Translations under genes and position numbers: made by a program | Assembly: GCF_018446385.1 (NCBI RefSeq) | Contig: NC_055987.1 | Coordinates: 4,674,705-4,738,704, forward strand | Length of the DNA stretch: 64,000 bases | Direction: 5' to 3' | Origin: Zingiber officinale | Taxonomy: Eukaryota; Streptophyta; Magnoliopsida; Zingiberales; Zingiberaceae | Notes under the pieces: model-generated | What the model was told of the DNA's origin: nothing | Seen by the model: the letters and a program-made list of their open reading frames with translations, nothing else | Databases searched by the model: none | In this document: piece after piece, positions 12,302 through 24,147 of the stretch | Layout: every line of letters begins with the position of its first letter | How positions within the stretch are numbered: the first letter of the stretch is position 1

Positions 12302-12568
12302 CAACCAAATTTTATCTCATTAGATAGAGTTGACTGTATAGATTCTTTTATGTCATTAAATTTTATATTCTACTATATTATCATCTATACTTAAATAAAT
12401 TTTAATTTTTTTTATTATTTATTTTACGTATAAATATCAAAGTAAATAGATAAATAAATAGTATTTCAATTTTGCTTTGCTAATTAAAATTTACTCCAAA
12501 CTAACTATAAATAATTCCTCATCGGCTCAATTGGAGGAAGACCGCAGCGACGCGCTTTCAATTCTCGA
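12302..12568. promoter_or_regulatory. Short upstream region of the kinase gene
   Basis: The 267 bases between the solo LTR and the kinase ATG are AT-rich and change to GC-rich only just before the start codon. I cannot place a certain TATA box. Since the LTR abuts this stretch, the gene's distal promoter is LTR-derived sequence. Confidence 0.4.
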
Positions 12569-13825
12569 ATGGAAAGCGCCGCCACGAGCTGGGTTAGAGG
12601 GCGCCGACTTGGGATCGGCGCCCACGCCGTCGTACACCTCGCCGTCGACAACTCCACTGGCCATGTCTTCGCTGTCAAGTCCCTCGGCTTAACCTCCTCC
12701 CCCCTTGCCTCCCTCCTCTCTCTCGAGAACGAGATTCAAATCCTCAAGACCCTCCGCTCTCCCTACGTCGTCTCCTACCTCGGCGACGACACGGTCGGGG
12801 GGCGCCGCGACCTCCACCTCGAGTTCATGCCTAGCGGCACGGCGGCGGACGCGGCCATGGGCGACGAGCTCCGCGTGCGCGCGTACGCCCGGTGCGTGGC
12901 GCACGCGCTGCGGTACCTCCACGACGTCGCCGGCGTGGTGCACTGCGACGTCAAGGGAAGGAATGTGCTGCTGCACGAAGGCGGAGGCGGCCCGGTGGCC
13001 AAGCTCGCGGACTTCGGCGTGGCGGTGAGACTCGCCGCCGCTTCCGGCGGTTGGGTGCGCGGCGGGACGCCGTTGTGGATGGCGCCGGAGGTGGCGAGGG
13101 GGGAGCTCCCGACGCCGGCGGCCGACGTATGGTCGCTCGGGTGCACAGTGATAGAGATGGCTACGGGGGGAGCGTCCCTGTGGCCAGATTTAGCCGGCGA
13201 AGACGCCGTCGGAGCGATGCTCCGGATCGGCTACGGCGAGGGAACGCCGGAATTGCCGGCACAACTGTCGGAGGTTGGCCGTGATTTCCTAACCAAATGT
13301 TTAAGAAGAGACGCGAAAGAGCGGTGGACGGCGGAGCAGTTACTAAGTCATCCTTTCTTAGCGAAACAGAGCACGGAAACAGAGCCATCGCCGAGAGGCG
13401 TTCTCGAGTGGACCAGCAACGACGACGACGACACCATCAAAGAATTTGAAAGCATCGCGCACAATTACGAAGAGGAAGGCGGTGAGATAATCGCCGGCGC
13501 AAGGGAAAGATTGAGAGAATTGGCATCCGGTGGAGGAGATTTGAGTTGGTGGCCTGAAGGATGGGAGCTGGTAAGGGGTGCAGAAGCAGAGGAGGGGGGA
13601 GAGGAGAACAGACAACAGAGATGCTCTGTTTCTTGCTGTCGCTGCAATGGCTGTAATTTGTTTCAGAGTTGTTGCTGGTGGTGTTGGCACAGCGGTTTGT
13701 TCTTTGGCGTGTACCATTTGTTGTCACATCTACTCATGATTATTAATATAATTCTGCATTCTCTTGATTTGAATTGCAAGTTTTATGGAAGAATTTTGAT
13801 TTTTTCCTCAATCCATTATTTCTGA
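12569..13825 (+). CDS. MAPKKK-type Ser/Thr protein kinase (MAPKKK17/18-like), intronless
   Basis: A single-exon 418-aa kinase. The Gly-rich loop is G15-I-G17-A-H-A-V-V22, the ATP-binding Lys is K37, the alpha-C Glu is probably E55, the catalytic loop is H125-C-D127-V-K-G-R-N132, and DFG is at 148-150. The MEKK-group signature GTPLWMAPE spans 166-174, with the kinase domain ending near LLSHPFLAKQ. The HRD Arg is Cys (HCD), as in several plant MEKK-like MAPKKKs, which suggests activation not dependent on activation-loop phosphorylation. Intronless small MAPKKKs of this type in Arabidopsis act in ABA and stress MAPK cascades; that role is inferred here. The last 70 or so residues are Cys/Trp-rich then hydrophobic and come from sequence that turns AT-rich, so the tail is less certain than the domain. 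The first Met gives the normal short lead into the Gly loop. Confidence 0.9.
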   Translation: MESAATSWVRGRRLGIGAHAVVHLAVDNSTGHVFAVKSLGLTSSPLASLLSLENEIQILKTLRSPYVVSYLGDDTVGGRRDLHLEFMPSGTAADAAMGDELRVRAYARCVAHALRYLHDVAGVVHCDVKGRNVLLHEGGGGPVAKLADFGVAVRLAAASGGWVRGGTPLWMAPEVARGELPTPAADVWSLGCTVIEMATGGASLWPDLAGEDAVGAMLRIGYGEGTPELPAQLSEVGRDFLTKCLRRDAKERWTAEQLLSHPFLAKQSTETEPSPRGVLEWTSNDDDDTIKEFESIAHNYEEEGGEIIAGARERLRELASGGGDLSWWPEGWELVRGAEAEEGGEENRQQRCSVSCCRCNGCNLFQSCCWWCWHSGLFFGVYHLLSHLLMIINIILHSLDLNCKFYGRILIFSSIHYF

Positions 13826-14874
13826 AAAAGAAAAAACTAAGTTCAATTAGGTTGGCCACACTGACTTAATCCAGCTGCGAATCTGTTTGTTCAACAGATT
13901 TGCCATGAGACAGCCATATTTTTCTTTTTAAATAACAAATGAATTGATTAGCAAGTAGAAACCACTGATCTAGTATTCTTGTTAGTTTTGTTGCAGTACA
14001 TTAGTCTCAATTATTAGTTTTTTTATTTAGCATAGATAGCAAAAGCATCAATGTGATGCGTGTGACTTTGTGTGATGACGGATTTGAGTCGTAAAAATAA
14101 CAAGAGTAAGACTGTGTAGAGATACCTTACATTGTCAGGAGTTTCGTGTATTAATGAAAACTTCGTGCCCCGAACTGCTGTTGAAACAAAAGCACCAGTG
14201 ACTTACTAGGGGACTTGAAGGAGCAACTTCAAAAGCACTTGTTATACAAGTGGTCGTTGACAATGACCATTATGTCTAAAGATACACTCGAGCTATTCTT
14301 TTGCAATAAAGGTGAGGAGTATGAATCATCTTCTTTCCTTGCAAGAAACAAAATGTTTCTCTTCTTTTCCTTACAAGAGTGAGCAGTGCTAGTCACTTAA
14401 GTTTGCAATCTAAAATAATTTGTTTTCACCGAAATAAATTACTTATAACTCAAAGAAAACAGTTAATGTTTATCTAAACAAAAATGTAAAATGGTTAAGG
14501 CCCTATGACAAACGCTCGATCAGAGAGATTAAATGACCATAACTTGAACAATAATCTATAAGATTAACAAACCATGGCCTCGCTTGTCCGTCAAATCTAG
14601 CCAATTCGAACATGCACATTAACTCACTCATCAAGGAGAACAAAAGGCACAAGAATGTGTCTATATCAAAGGATATAAAATGATCATGAGAACACTGAAA
14701 AGGCAATTAATTAGTCACAACACCATTCAAAACCTTCTCCAGCTATTTTTACAACAACGGCGGGTCGCCTCCTGTGAGCCAATATACATCCAGCATCAAG
14801 CTCATATACTTTGACAAAGGGCAGGCAGTTTTGCAGATTGATAGGCCTATACAAAGGCCTCAACCAAAAACATG
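13826..14874. other. Convergent 3' intergenic region
   Basis: About 1 kb between the kinase stop (+) and the LIMR stop (-). It must hold both 3' UTRs. It is AT-rich with no further gene seen. The ORF at 14503-14706 on the minus strand has no support. Confidence 0.5.
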
Positions 14875-17800
14875 TCAACTCGAAAGTTGGAATCTGCCGC
14901 TTGGTTTCCTCTTTTTCCACCCCTGACAGAAACCAAAACAAAGCAATCAAACCTATAGCATTTAGGATTCAAGATCTTTCTACATGTAGTGAGTGTAACA
15001 GGATAACTTACGAATGCGGCATAGGCGAAGAGAGTGATAATTGCCAGGATCACAAAACCATACTGGAACACGTTGTACCTGCATCACATGAGATTAAGTT
15101 CTATAATGTCCAAGAGGCGCGTCTAGTTCTATAGATTCATGTATGGTCAGTAGCCTTTATGAAATCAAATGTCAGACTCACTTGTATAGGTACTTGATTC
15201 CCCGTAAAGATTGCAATGTGTGTCCAAAAATTTCTTGAGCAGCAGTAGCTTGCGAATAGTAAGCGAACGCCGTGGCACAGAACTGAATCACACTGCAAAA
15301 GTAATCATCCAAAGTTAAAAACCAAAACGTATGCATACAATAGGAATTCAAGCAATGCACAAAATCCCTATTAATAAAGGTGGAAAAAGAGGGAATTATG
15401 ATTGGCTTCGCCAAATCCTAAGATGCAAACCTGATGGAGCAAAGTAGAATGAGGCCAACATTAAAGAGAAAGGAGTTCATCAAAGTCGCTCCCCACCTGA
15501 ACAAACAACAATTTTGGGAATCTGAACAAACAGTGCAGAAGTCTGAAGATGGGACAAATTGGGAAATTGGGAATATAGTTAATTACTTCATTGGATGGAT
15601 AGTGATAAAAACCAATTTTAGTCCAAGTATCGTCTCCCCAGCAATGACCGCAAGGAGTAGGTAGAAGCAGAAAAAAGCAAATGCTGCAGTACCTAGCAGG
15701 CCTGGTATAAAAGAAAAATGTTTCACAATGCAGGAGTAAAATAGTGAAATAAAGTGTTACTACTAATTGACACCACCTACCCCACACACTATCCAGCTTG
15801 ATAAAAACTTCATTCAAAAACGGAGAAAGAGGTGGGTTGATCAGCAAATATAGTACAATATGTGCAACCCAGGCCACTGAAACAATTAACCTGAAAACAA
15901 TTGCAAAGGTAGACAATATAGCAACCAATAGACTAAGGTGACATATATGTAGCTACCTGAACATAAAACTTGCAATTCTAGTAACTGGATGCAGCAAGAG
16001 AGTGAAAAAAGGAACAAATATCTTGAGCTATTGCCATAAGTTTAAACCGTGACAAAGGACAAGATACCAAAAAATAATTTCCCTCTTTATTTCCCCTTAG
16101 ATAAAGAGTTACACCATTACTGATCTGAACTTATATCAAACCACTATCACAGTTTAAGCTCCCAACCATGCCACCACTCCTAAATTTGATTATTACTCGT
16201 ACAACTAAATATCAAATTTCTATTTTGAATGCATACTCAGGTGCAAACAATAAATAGTTAGGATCTCATTGTTTCTGTTCTGCACTGCTCAGGTATTAGG
16301 CCTAAGGGACCTCGTCACATCTTGCACATGAAGAGCTAAGCATAACATCTCAAGTACTAACCATGAATCCAACTTTGCTCCAATTTGAGGGCAAATCTAG
16401 TTGTTTGACTCTAATAATTTCGATTCTCAACTATCCAATATGTAGACCTCTTAGTTTCCACAACTTATTCAACCACGTACTTCATAGAATCTTAACACAC
16501 TACAATTATGTTCATGAGTACTTAATCCAATAATTTAAGCAGTATGAAAATCACATAATAATTTATCTAGGATTGATAGACAACCACAATCAAGCTACCG
16601 TTCTCTAGTGATTTCAAAAATAGTTGATTACTGCAACAACAAAAAAAACATATTACAGAGCAGAACTACGGCTAAGTATATGCATAAATGAACATGGTCT
16701 AGAAAATCCTTAATCTATCAAAGAGCTAAGCTAGTTTGCTTGCACCATACATCAAATAGACAACACGGCCAATATTTGAAAGCTAGCTAGCAAATCATGA
16801 TGAAAATCAAAAGATGCAATTATCTAATGCATTCCTACTTTTTCCCTACAGCAAATTCCAACAATTAATTAGTCCAATTAAGATAACTAAAACGAAGAGT
16901 ACTTACCCTAGGATACCTAATACAAGTTTTCCAATGTAACCAAGAACTGTAAGAGCCCAAAGGGTCTCTGCCTGTAAAGAACAAAATGGAAATAATTACC
17001 AAGGAGAATTGGCATGATCAAATAGAACTTCTTTTCAAGTATCCTCACCTGCTCTCCTTGGGGATACATTTCTTCCAAAGCTTGCATATCATCTTCCAAA
17101 AGAAACAATTCCTGAAAATTAAACAAACATCAGATGAGAAGCCTGTACCAAAGATACAGACCATAAATCTGCAAAGAAGAGAACTATCTTAGCCAAACTG
17201 CAAAATGAAATATCCAAATGACAATACCCTGTACAAAATGACTTTCATGTGGGCATATTGTGTGTTGCCAGTAGTTAGTAGTTACCTACCTCATTATAGA
17301 GGAATGGTGTATTAGAAATTGTCTTTTAGTCAAATTGTCCCAATACAAATTCTCATGGAATTATGCAACAGAATTTGGAATGGTCAAAACAAACATCAAG
17401 AGTACAGAAGGGGTCATGATGCCCAATCAAGTTTAGGTAAATGGCAACGGAACCATATGCATTACTGTAGAAATGCTTTTAACCAGTTAAAAAGGAATAA
17501 AAGGTTTAAAAGTAGACTTAGTTAAAACTTACCTCTACATCTTCCACGGTTCACACTGATCATGAGATATGTGTACCATGTTTGAAATTGAATGTTATAT
17601 TATTGTGACAATGAAAAAGAGTAGTGTCGCAAACTATAAGTAAATTGAAAACCCAAGTCATACAACTGATTGGTTTTGATACACTAAAGCAAATGCACCT
17701 TCTCAACAGCCTTCACATTTTTGCGCCACTTCCTCCCCTTAGCACCACTTCTCTCATCCTGATGAAGAGCTTGGATAGCTTTCTTTAGTTCTTTAGCTTT

Positions 17801-20800
17801 TTTTGCCAGTTCAGTTGCCTCCTACCAAATTTCGAGCAAATCGCCCATCAAGATATGTGTACAAAGCAACAAGGCCAGTAAATGTTCAAACACCAATGTA
17901 TGGATTAGATGATCTTGCACGATATATAATTAGAATAGAATAAAACCTTGATATACTGAGAACGAGTTATCACAGCCTTGGGGCGCCTTATGAATGAAAA
18001 TATGAGGCTCAGTGGAAGGCATGCAATCCCAACACCACCAAATATCTACCACAAAATGCAAAATATAAGTGATTTGCTAAGAGGGATAAATTACATATAA
18101 AAAATCCCTATTGTGACTTCAACCATACACATGGGAAGAGCCAAGGGTTGATCTACCCAGGCTTTAGCCCAGGGGCCCCACGACCTTGAAAGAGGAAAAA
18201 TGAAGAATGTGAGAGATTGAGGAAGAAAAAAAACTTAATCACGTAGATGGCAGCCCGGGGGCTTTAATTTCTATCAGTCCGGGTAGATTACTCTGAGATC
18301 AGCCTAAGTAGGTCAGGCTCCACCATTGACCATACAGTAAATTATATTAGCAGTGAATTAGTATGAATTGTATCATACACACTACTACATTTTTTGTATA
18401 CTCATTGACTAGAGTCAAACAAAATAAACCAATTTTAAAAATTGGGAGGATTGACCATGAACATACAATGAAAAGTACTGATCCAACAATTGTTGCAAGA
18501 GCAACCACATATTCTGGAAAGCTGGTTCGCATGGTCCAAGTTGTTTCTGACGAAGCAGGTGCTCCATATGCATCACACTGGAGAAAATAATGGATGAGAA
18601 TGAGAATACAACAAAAAGCATTAAACCACCTGTGCTAATCTAAAAACACAGAATCCAAAACACAATCTGCTGAATAATTGGATAATGTCATATATTGCAA
18701 AAGTTATCCAAAAAAAGACAATTCATCTTCTCCAATGCACCCACGTGTAGATGTGAAAAGGACATCATTTGTACACTGCATACAGGATTTTCTTAGCCTA
18801 TACAAGATATCACTATTTTTCTATGTTGATTTTGTAGCACATTGCTATTTACTTGACAGATTCCATGGCCTAGCACAAAATCTAAATATTTCCATAACAG
18901 ATTATTCATCTTCACTCAAAGTGAAAATATAGTTTTGTTTCATTTTGTTAAGTTGTTTCAGAAAAGCAGGTTTATGAGAATTTGATTTCCATAAAATGAA
19001 TATCAAACAAAATTTAGATCACAATTTTTGTTGGTTGGATAGATAATCACTAGATATACCAAGGGGAGGTATTTATCCATATATATCGAGATTTATTAAC
19101 AGATGCACCCATTTTCCCCAGTGATAACCAGAATAATACTGCATTTTACTGGTTAAAGATAACTACCTTACGATAGCTTTCAATTTTTTCTTACCCATTT
19201 GGCATAGTTAATAAACCTGTACCAATATTCTAACTTTAGACTTGAATGTGGATTGAGAAAACCTTTAGAAACATTTGTTAGTTTTAACAAGATGTATGGA
19301 AGTTCTTGAATGTCAGATGAACAGGTAAACGAGGGCCCAGTTCTTGAATGTGGGGGTGGATGTGTGCAAGAGGACATGGCAGGGCAATGATTTAATGTCC
19401 CATACCTACCCTATCTTTGAGGTAGTGTGAAATGGATATGGAGATACTATCCTATTCTCCATTCTCATGGTAAAAACAATAAATGTAGCAAGATAAAGAC
19501 CTCAGAATATCATTATTAGGCCAAGACACATGCACAGTGGCAGGGGTAGGCAAAAGATACTATAATTTTCTCCATCCCCATTTCTGTGGAACTTTCATGC
19601 TTAAACTTTTCAATTCGTCCACATCCTTTAACATGAACAATGAAATGATATGTTGGCTGGGTGATGGAGCACGAGCAACATTTGTGTGTCTCACAACTGG
19701 TGATCACAGGATTGCATTCCTCAGTGACAAATGTCGCAGAAGAGAAGAGAGTATTACAGACTTGAATATTAATTAGATAATCAAAACATTAATAAGGGCT
19801 TCTATTTGGCCTTACATTGACGCGTTCAAACTAAATTTGCTAGGAACCAGAAATAATAAAACATATGGAATATGCACAAAGAAACTTCAATGTCTTTTCT
19901 TATCGTGGGACATGTGAACATACCCACTTTGATTTGCTATGAAATACAACTAACACATATCATGTATATTCCTACAAAGATAATCCAGAGGTTGAAACAG
20001 TTAAAAGACACATAAATTATATAAGATATTGGTAAAGCTAGAGAAGAACACAAATCTCACCAGATGATTTGTTGAGCCTATGCAAGGTTGAGAACTTGAG
20101 AAAGTTGACCAAGAACTAGGGAAGGTAGTTGCGGAGGAAGAGAGGTGTCTAACTGTGAAGTCTACTTTCCCGACCAGAGCTAGACACCATGAGAGATAAA
20201 ACTTAGAAGCTTAGACATAGCAATCCAAAAGTAAATATAAATGTAATCGAGGAATGAATAATAGAAAGCCTCATCCATCTAAAAAAACTTATTTTGATAT
20301 AATACAAGCTACTTTAGCTGTTTAATCTTCTATACGCAAATGACTCAATCTTCTCTATTTTGTGAGTCTTCAAATCAAGGAAACCCCATATTTACAACAT
20401 TTAGTCCTATAATAGAAATTTTTTACTTTAAAACAAAACCACAAACCTTTAATCTGTATTAGCAACACCATAAGAAACAATAAAACTTGCAAGATTCTAA
20501 CCGTAAAGAATTCCTAGCACAAGCCCACAGACAACTGCTGATGTCACAACCCACAGGAGAGCACTCTTCAACCTCTTCCCGACAGTCCTGCATCAAGAAT
20601 CGTTACATCCTCGCTTCAGAACTGACAAATACAAAAACATAAATATATATAAAATGAAAGTAGGGTTTCCCCTTTGAGAAAGACATAATCTGTACTTGTC
20701 TTGATCGCCCTCGTAGTAGAACATAGCGAACGGTATGACCAAGAATACAAGAACAGCATCCACAATGTAGACGGTCAGCCAAAGACTCTTCATTGGGAGG

Positions 20801-21045
20801 GTGAGACTACAAGCACCATTATATATAGCATGCTGACAGGCATGGCGATTGGCGACGTCCGCCGGGAGCATGAGAATGGAGATGGCGGCGACGGAGAGAC
20901 CCAAAACCACTACCATCTTGGGAAAGTAAGCCTGGTTGGCATCGTCGGGGTGCTGATAATTGACGAGGAGGTAGAGATTGACAAGAAGAACCAGCACGCA
21001 CACCACTACCGCCACGATCACAAGAGCCAGGTTGAAATCCCCCAT
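14875..21045 (-). CDS. LMBR1-like (LIMR family) polytopic membrane protein, 14 exons
   Basis: Exons in transcription order: 21045-20696, 20587-20502, 20179-20061, 18577-18467, 18045-17947, 17821-17699, 17111-17049, 16971-16907, 15890-15781, 15701-15587, 15496-15431, 15292-15182, 15078-15012, 14922-14875. All introns are GT-AG with matching phases, giving 511 codons (510 aa), the usual length for plant LIMR proteins such as the Arabidopsis At5g01460 product. The start is MGDFNLALV, with a first membrane span at about residues 6-28. Further hydrophobic spans lie in exons 1, 2, 4, 8-9, 10, 11-12 and 13. A charged cytosolic loop ([17 protein letters not shown], then [18 protein letters not shown]) sits in exons 6-7, and the C-terminus is basic ([15 protein letters not shown]). 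The family is related to lipocalin-receptor/LMBR1 proteins; the plant role is not settled. Every exon reads cleanly, so the gene looks functional. Intron 4 holds a small inverted-end element. Confidence 0.95.
18150..18289. repeat. Possible small inverted-end element in LIMR intron 4
   Basis: GATCTACCCAGG near 18150 faces CCGGGTAGAT near 18279-18288 on the other strand, and both ends continue into related GGCTTTA...CCCAGGGG/CCCGGGGGCTTTA wording. The GC-rich ends stand out from the AT-rich intron. This may be a MITE or a foldback remnant. I could not define target duplications. Confidence 0.35.
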
Positions 21046-21648
21046 CTTTCCTCCTCTCTCAATCAACCTACCTCCAGATCCGCTGCCCTCGCGGATCCAA
21101 CAGAAAAATTAAGCTTGCCCTATCCAATCTGCGTCAAATCGCCACCTTTTTCATGGAGGATAACAACAAAACCCCCAATGGAAGAAAATGATTGCAGGAA
21201 TCGGGAACATCGAACGAATTTGGAGCTCGCTTCTGTCTCCTCGTCCCCGGCGAAGGAGAGGGGCCTCTACGAGATGGGAAGAGGAGGCGCAGGCGAGGAA
21301 CGGAGGCAGGCAAGCGAGGTCTTGGACGAAACGAGAGATGGAAATGAAAGAGAAAGTTCTCGTTGGGGGCCAGGCTGGACAACAGCCCAATTAGGTGTCA
21401 CTGTGGGCCCATTTAATATTTTAATGATAAAATTTTGAACCGATAAAAAAAGTCAACCGGAATATTTTTGTGACGCAACGCTAAATTTTTGAAATTCAAA
21501 ATTGATCTAATGTCAATTTTTTACCCTTTTGTTTTTTAATAAATCAGAAGTTTAATTCTGTTAAATTATTTATATAGCTAAAATAAAAGTAATAATTAAT
21601 AATAAGCGAGGCAGTTAAACTTAAACGAAGATCGATTAAACTAAACAA
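21046..21648 (-). promoter_or_regulatory. LIMR upstream region / ALOG downstream region
   Basis: About 600 bases between the LIMR start codon and the ALOG stop, both on the minus strand. The part nearest LIMR (21046-21390) is mixed to GC-rich and is probably the 5' UTR and core promoter; 21400-21640 is AT-rich. No clear TATA box. The long plus-strand ORF across 20701-21438 is an antisense shadow. Confidence 0.45.
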
Positions 21649-22239
21649 TCAAGAAGCCGCCGGCGACGAACTCCTACTGTCGCCCGCCGCCGTGCTGCTA
21701 CTACTGCTGCCGCCACGTTTATCAGCACCGGCCGAGCTTCCGGCGGCCGTCGAGGCGACGCGTTTGCGCTTCCACCTCTTCCTGTACGCGACGCCGCGCG
21801 CCTTGCCCTGCCGCTCCTTGACTTCCCGGAGGTAGACGCCGACGGCGCGGTCAGCAAAGGGGTTCTCAACCTCGCCGGAGGTACGACGCTCGTCGTGGGC
21901 AGCGCGGAGGCGGCCGACCAGAGCGTCGAGGGAGCCCCAGGCCTGGTTGAGCGGGCAAGGGCAGGGGGGATCCGGCGACTCGGGCCGGCCGAAGTGGGCG
22001 CAGCCCGGTTCGTGCACCTTCGTCTTCCCGAACCGGTCGAGGTACTTCAGGAACTCGATCACGTGGGCGCCGCCGCATTGAGGCAGGCTCACCGGCGGCT
22101 GGTGGGTCCGCAGGTACTGCAGGAACGTGTTCCAGTCGCGCCGCTTCTGGGACTCGTACCGCGACGGCGGCGGAGGGGCGAAGGTCGCGGCCGGCGGGTC
22201 GGCTCGGCCGGTCGGTTCGGATGGGCCGGTAGCGTCCAT
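21649..22239 (-). CDS. ALOG domain (LSH/G1-like) transcription factor
   Basis: A single-exon 196-aa protein. A Pro/Ala-rich lead (1-25) precedes the ALOG domain at about 26-153. It opens with [20 protein letters not shown], continues with [21 protein letters not shown], then the zinc-ribbon insert with H76, C80, C93 and C95, then [17 protein letters not shown] and [17 protein letters not shown] basic nuclear-localisation stretch (YRKRWKRKR, 152-160) follows, then a Ser/Gly/Ala-rich tail. ALOG proteins are plant-specific DNA-binding regulators of organ boundary, inflorescence and meristem phase (Arabidopsis LSH, rice G1 and TAWAWA1). Which subclade this is cannot be told here. The start Met is the first in frame and gives a normal family length. 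It lies in tandem with LIMR on the same strand but is unrelated in function. Confidence 0.95.
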   Translation of the reverse strand: MDATGPSEPTGRADPPAATFAPPPPSRYESQKRRDWNTFLQYLRTHQPPVSLPQCGGAHVIEFLKYLDRFGKTKVHEPGCAHFGRPESPDPPCPCPLNQAWGSLDALVGRLRAAHDERRTSGEVENPFADRAVGVYLREVKERQGKARGVAYRKRWKRKRVASTAAGSSAGADKRGGSSSSSTAAGDSRSSSPAAS

Positions 22240-23348
22240 GTGGTCAGGGAGGTGCTGTGCTTGGCACAGCCTCGACGCTCAATATATCTTCTTCGAACAA
22301 TTTATGGTTGTTTAAAAGTTTGGTTGAATAAAAATTATGATATTAGAGAGATTGATTAGTTGATTGTTGAGATGATGATGATTGCTGAACTAGAAGAGAG
22401 GAGGGAGTAGTTCGATTTTAAAACAGCATATAGTAATTTATTTTCCATAAAAAATAAGAGAAATTTACTCTCTTTTTATTTTTCCACCCTTTTGCTTGTT
22501 GATGTCTTGCTGAAAATAGCCAATAATAATTATTTTTTACATGTAAAAGAAAAATATGTAGGCATTTTGGAATGAGTAAAAGGCACGTCTCCTTCTATTT
22601 GTGAACCCTCCACCCTTTTTGTTCTTGATTGTGAGCTCTTCCTAATTCATCTTCCATTGACTCCTTCATCCCTCTATTATTCTTTTCAAAGTCTCTTTTT
22701 AATTGTCCTAGTCAAACTCTATTATACTATATGTCATTATAGTATTTATTTTAAAAGACTCCTCTCATCTTCTAGTTATTTGGCTGACGATTATAAATTA
22801 ACCTTGTGATTTATTTTTCATATAATCTGGTGACTGATTATAAAGAAAATGAAGTCACCTTTTATTACAATGCTATAATTATAGTATTTGTTCGTTATTA
22901 TTAATATCTAAATGTCATGTAATATTTAGTTCTTAAGTATGCTCATGACATCTTGTAAGTTTTGTGAAAGGTTTGCAGAATCAAAAAAATCTCAATAACA
23001 AAGTTTTAACTAGTGTAGAGGAGAAGTTTGAAGTTTATACTTCAAGAATAGTATTGAAAACGTCTCCAATAATCAAACCTCTAAATAAGTTTTTTTTATG
23101 CTTTCAATATGTCACATCAATATTACAAAATTTTATTAAAACTCCTCTCATGTTTAGAGTTTTAAATGTGTTTTTTTCCAATTTATGACAAATAATTGCA
23201 TAGATTCATGCATATTACATAGATTTTAAGACAAAAGAACAAGTTTAAGTTTTCACTACCATTCTTAAATTACAAACCTTAAACCTCATCTCTACAATAG
23301 TTTAAACTTTTTTAATCAATTTTTTTTATTCTACCAAGCTTTCACAAA
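22240..23348. other. ALOG upstream region, AT-rich
   Basis: 1.1 kb with no gene seen. A TATA-like GATATATTG (minus strand, about 22272-22280) lies 35-40 bases upstream of the ALOG ATG, so it may be a decoy. The rest is AT-rich. Confidence 0.4.
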
Positions 23349-23353
23349 CCTTA

Positions 23354-24142
23354 TGATCCTGTCCGAACGCTAAATCAACGGATGCTGGGCACATGGCGCT
23401 CTCCTCGTTGCTGATGTAGATCCCCGACTGATCACACGGAGCTCCCACGAACCTGCAAGGAAGTCTGGCCGGGAAGTGGTTCCCGGCGACGACCCTCCGA
23501 CGTTCAAGTCAGGTAAGTGGACAACAAAGAAGTGGCTCCGAATATCGTAGAATGCGTACCTCCGGCGAAGTATAAGGCTTCTTATATAGAGCTGTGAAGG
23601 AGCTCACGCACACATACCGAGGCGAATACGTGTCCTCAGCACATACCTCAGTATGTGCTTGTCAGACAAGCTTACCTGACACCATACTGCTACAGTGTGA
23701 GCACGTCTCTGATGGGACAACGGATCCTTCTGTCGTAAGGTTTAGAGTATGGCCTGGTCATAGAGCATGTCCGTTGTCAGAAGATGTTCCTTGTCCTTTT
23801 CTTTTCTTACTCCATGCCAGGCTTACGGCCGGTCGACACTCACCTCACGCCCGGTCGGTCATATGTACTGGTCTACTTAGGAGATTCCGTGTAATGTGCT
23901 CTGCGGAGATTGTTCGCAGTATGCTACTTTATGCCTTCGGCCGAATGGGCTATCCGCTCGGCCATGTGACTCTGTTCAACCCGAGCGTCGGAATCCCCAG
24001 TTCCATCGGGTCGTCTTTGGTTCAGCTGGGACTCCGTTCGGCCGACCGATCTCCCCTTCTCCGGTCGGACGTCGGACACATTGATCTCCATATGGCATTG
24101 ACTCCCCAGAAAATGGGGTCCCCCATTCTTGCTGTCGGATCA
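23354..24142 (-). mobile_element. Solo LTR, Ty3/Gypsy type, minus orientation
   Basis: A 789-base solo LTR with ends TGATCC and GGATCA, flanked by a perfect duplication CCTTA (23349-23353 and 24143-24147). Orientation is minus: the TATA box (CTCTATATAAG) reads on the minus strand at about 23580-23591, and the minus-strand 3' end reads CGGACAGGATCA as in the outer Tat element's 3' LTR. The 205-aa ORF inside it (23594-24211) is not a gene. Confidence 0.9.
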
Positions 24143-24147
24143 CCTTA

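Noticed and set aside
12689-13727. Several ORFs of 60-130 aa in other frames over the kinase gene
   Set aside because: Shadows of the GC-rich kinase exon, which has all catalytic motifs in one frame.
20701-21438. 245-aa plus-strand ORF
   Set aside because: Antisense shadow of LIMR exon 1 and its 5' UTR; the minus strand has a clear family match and correct splice sites.
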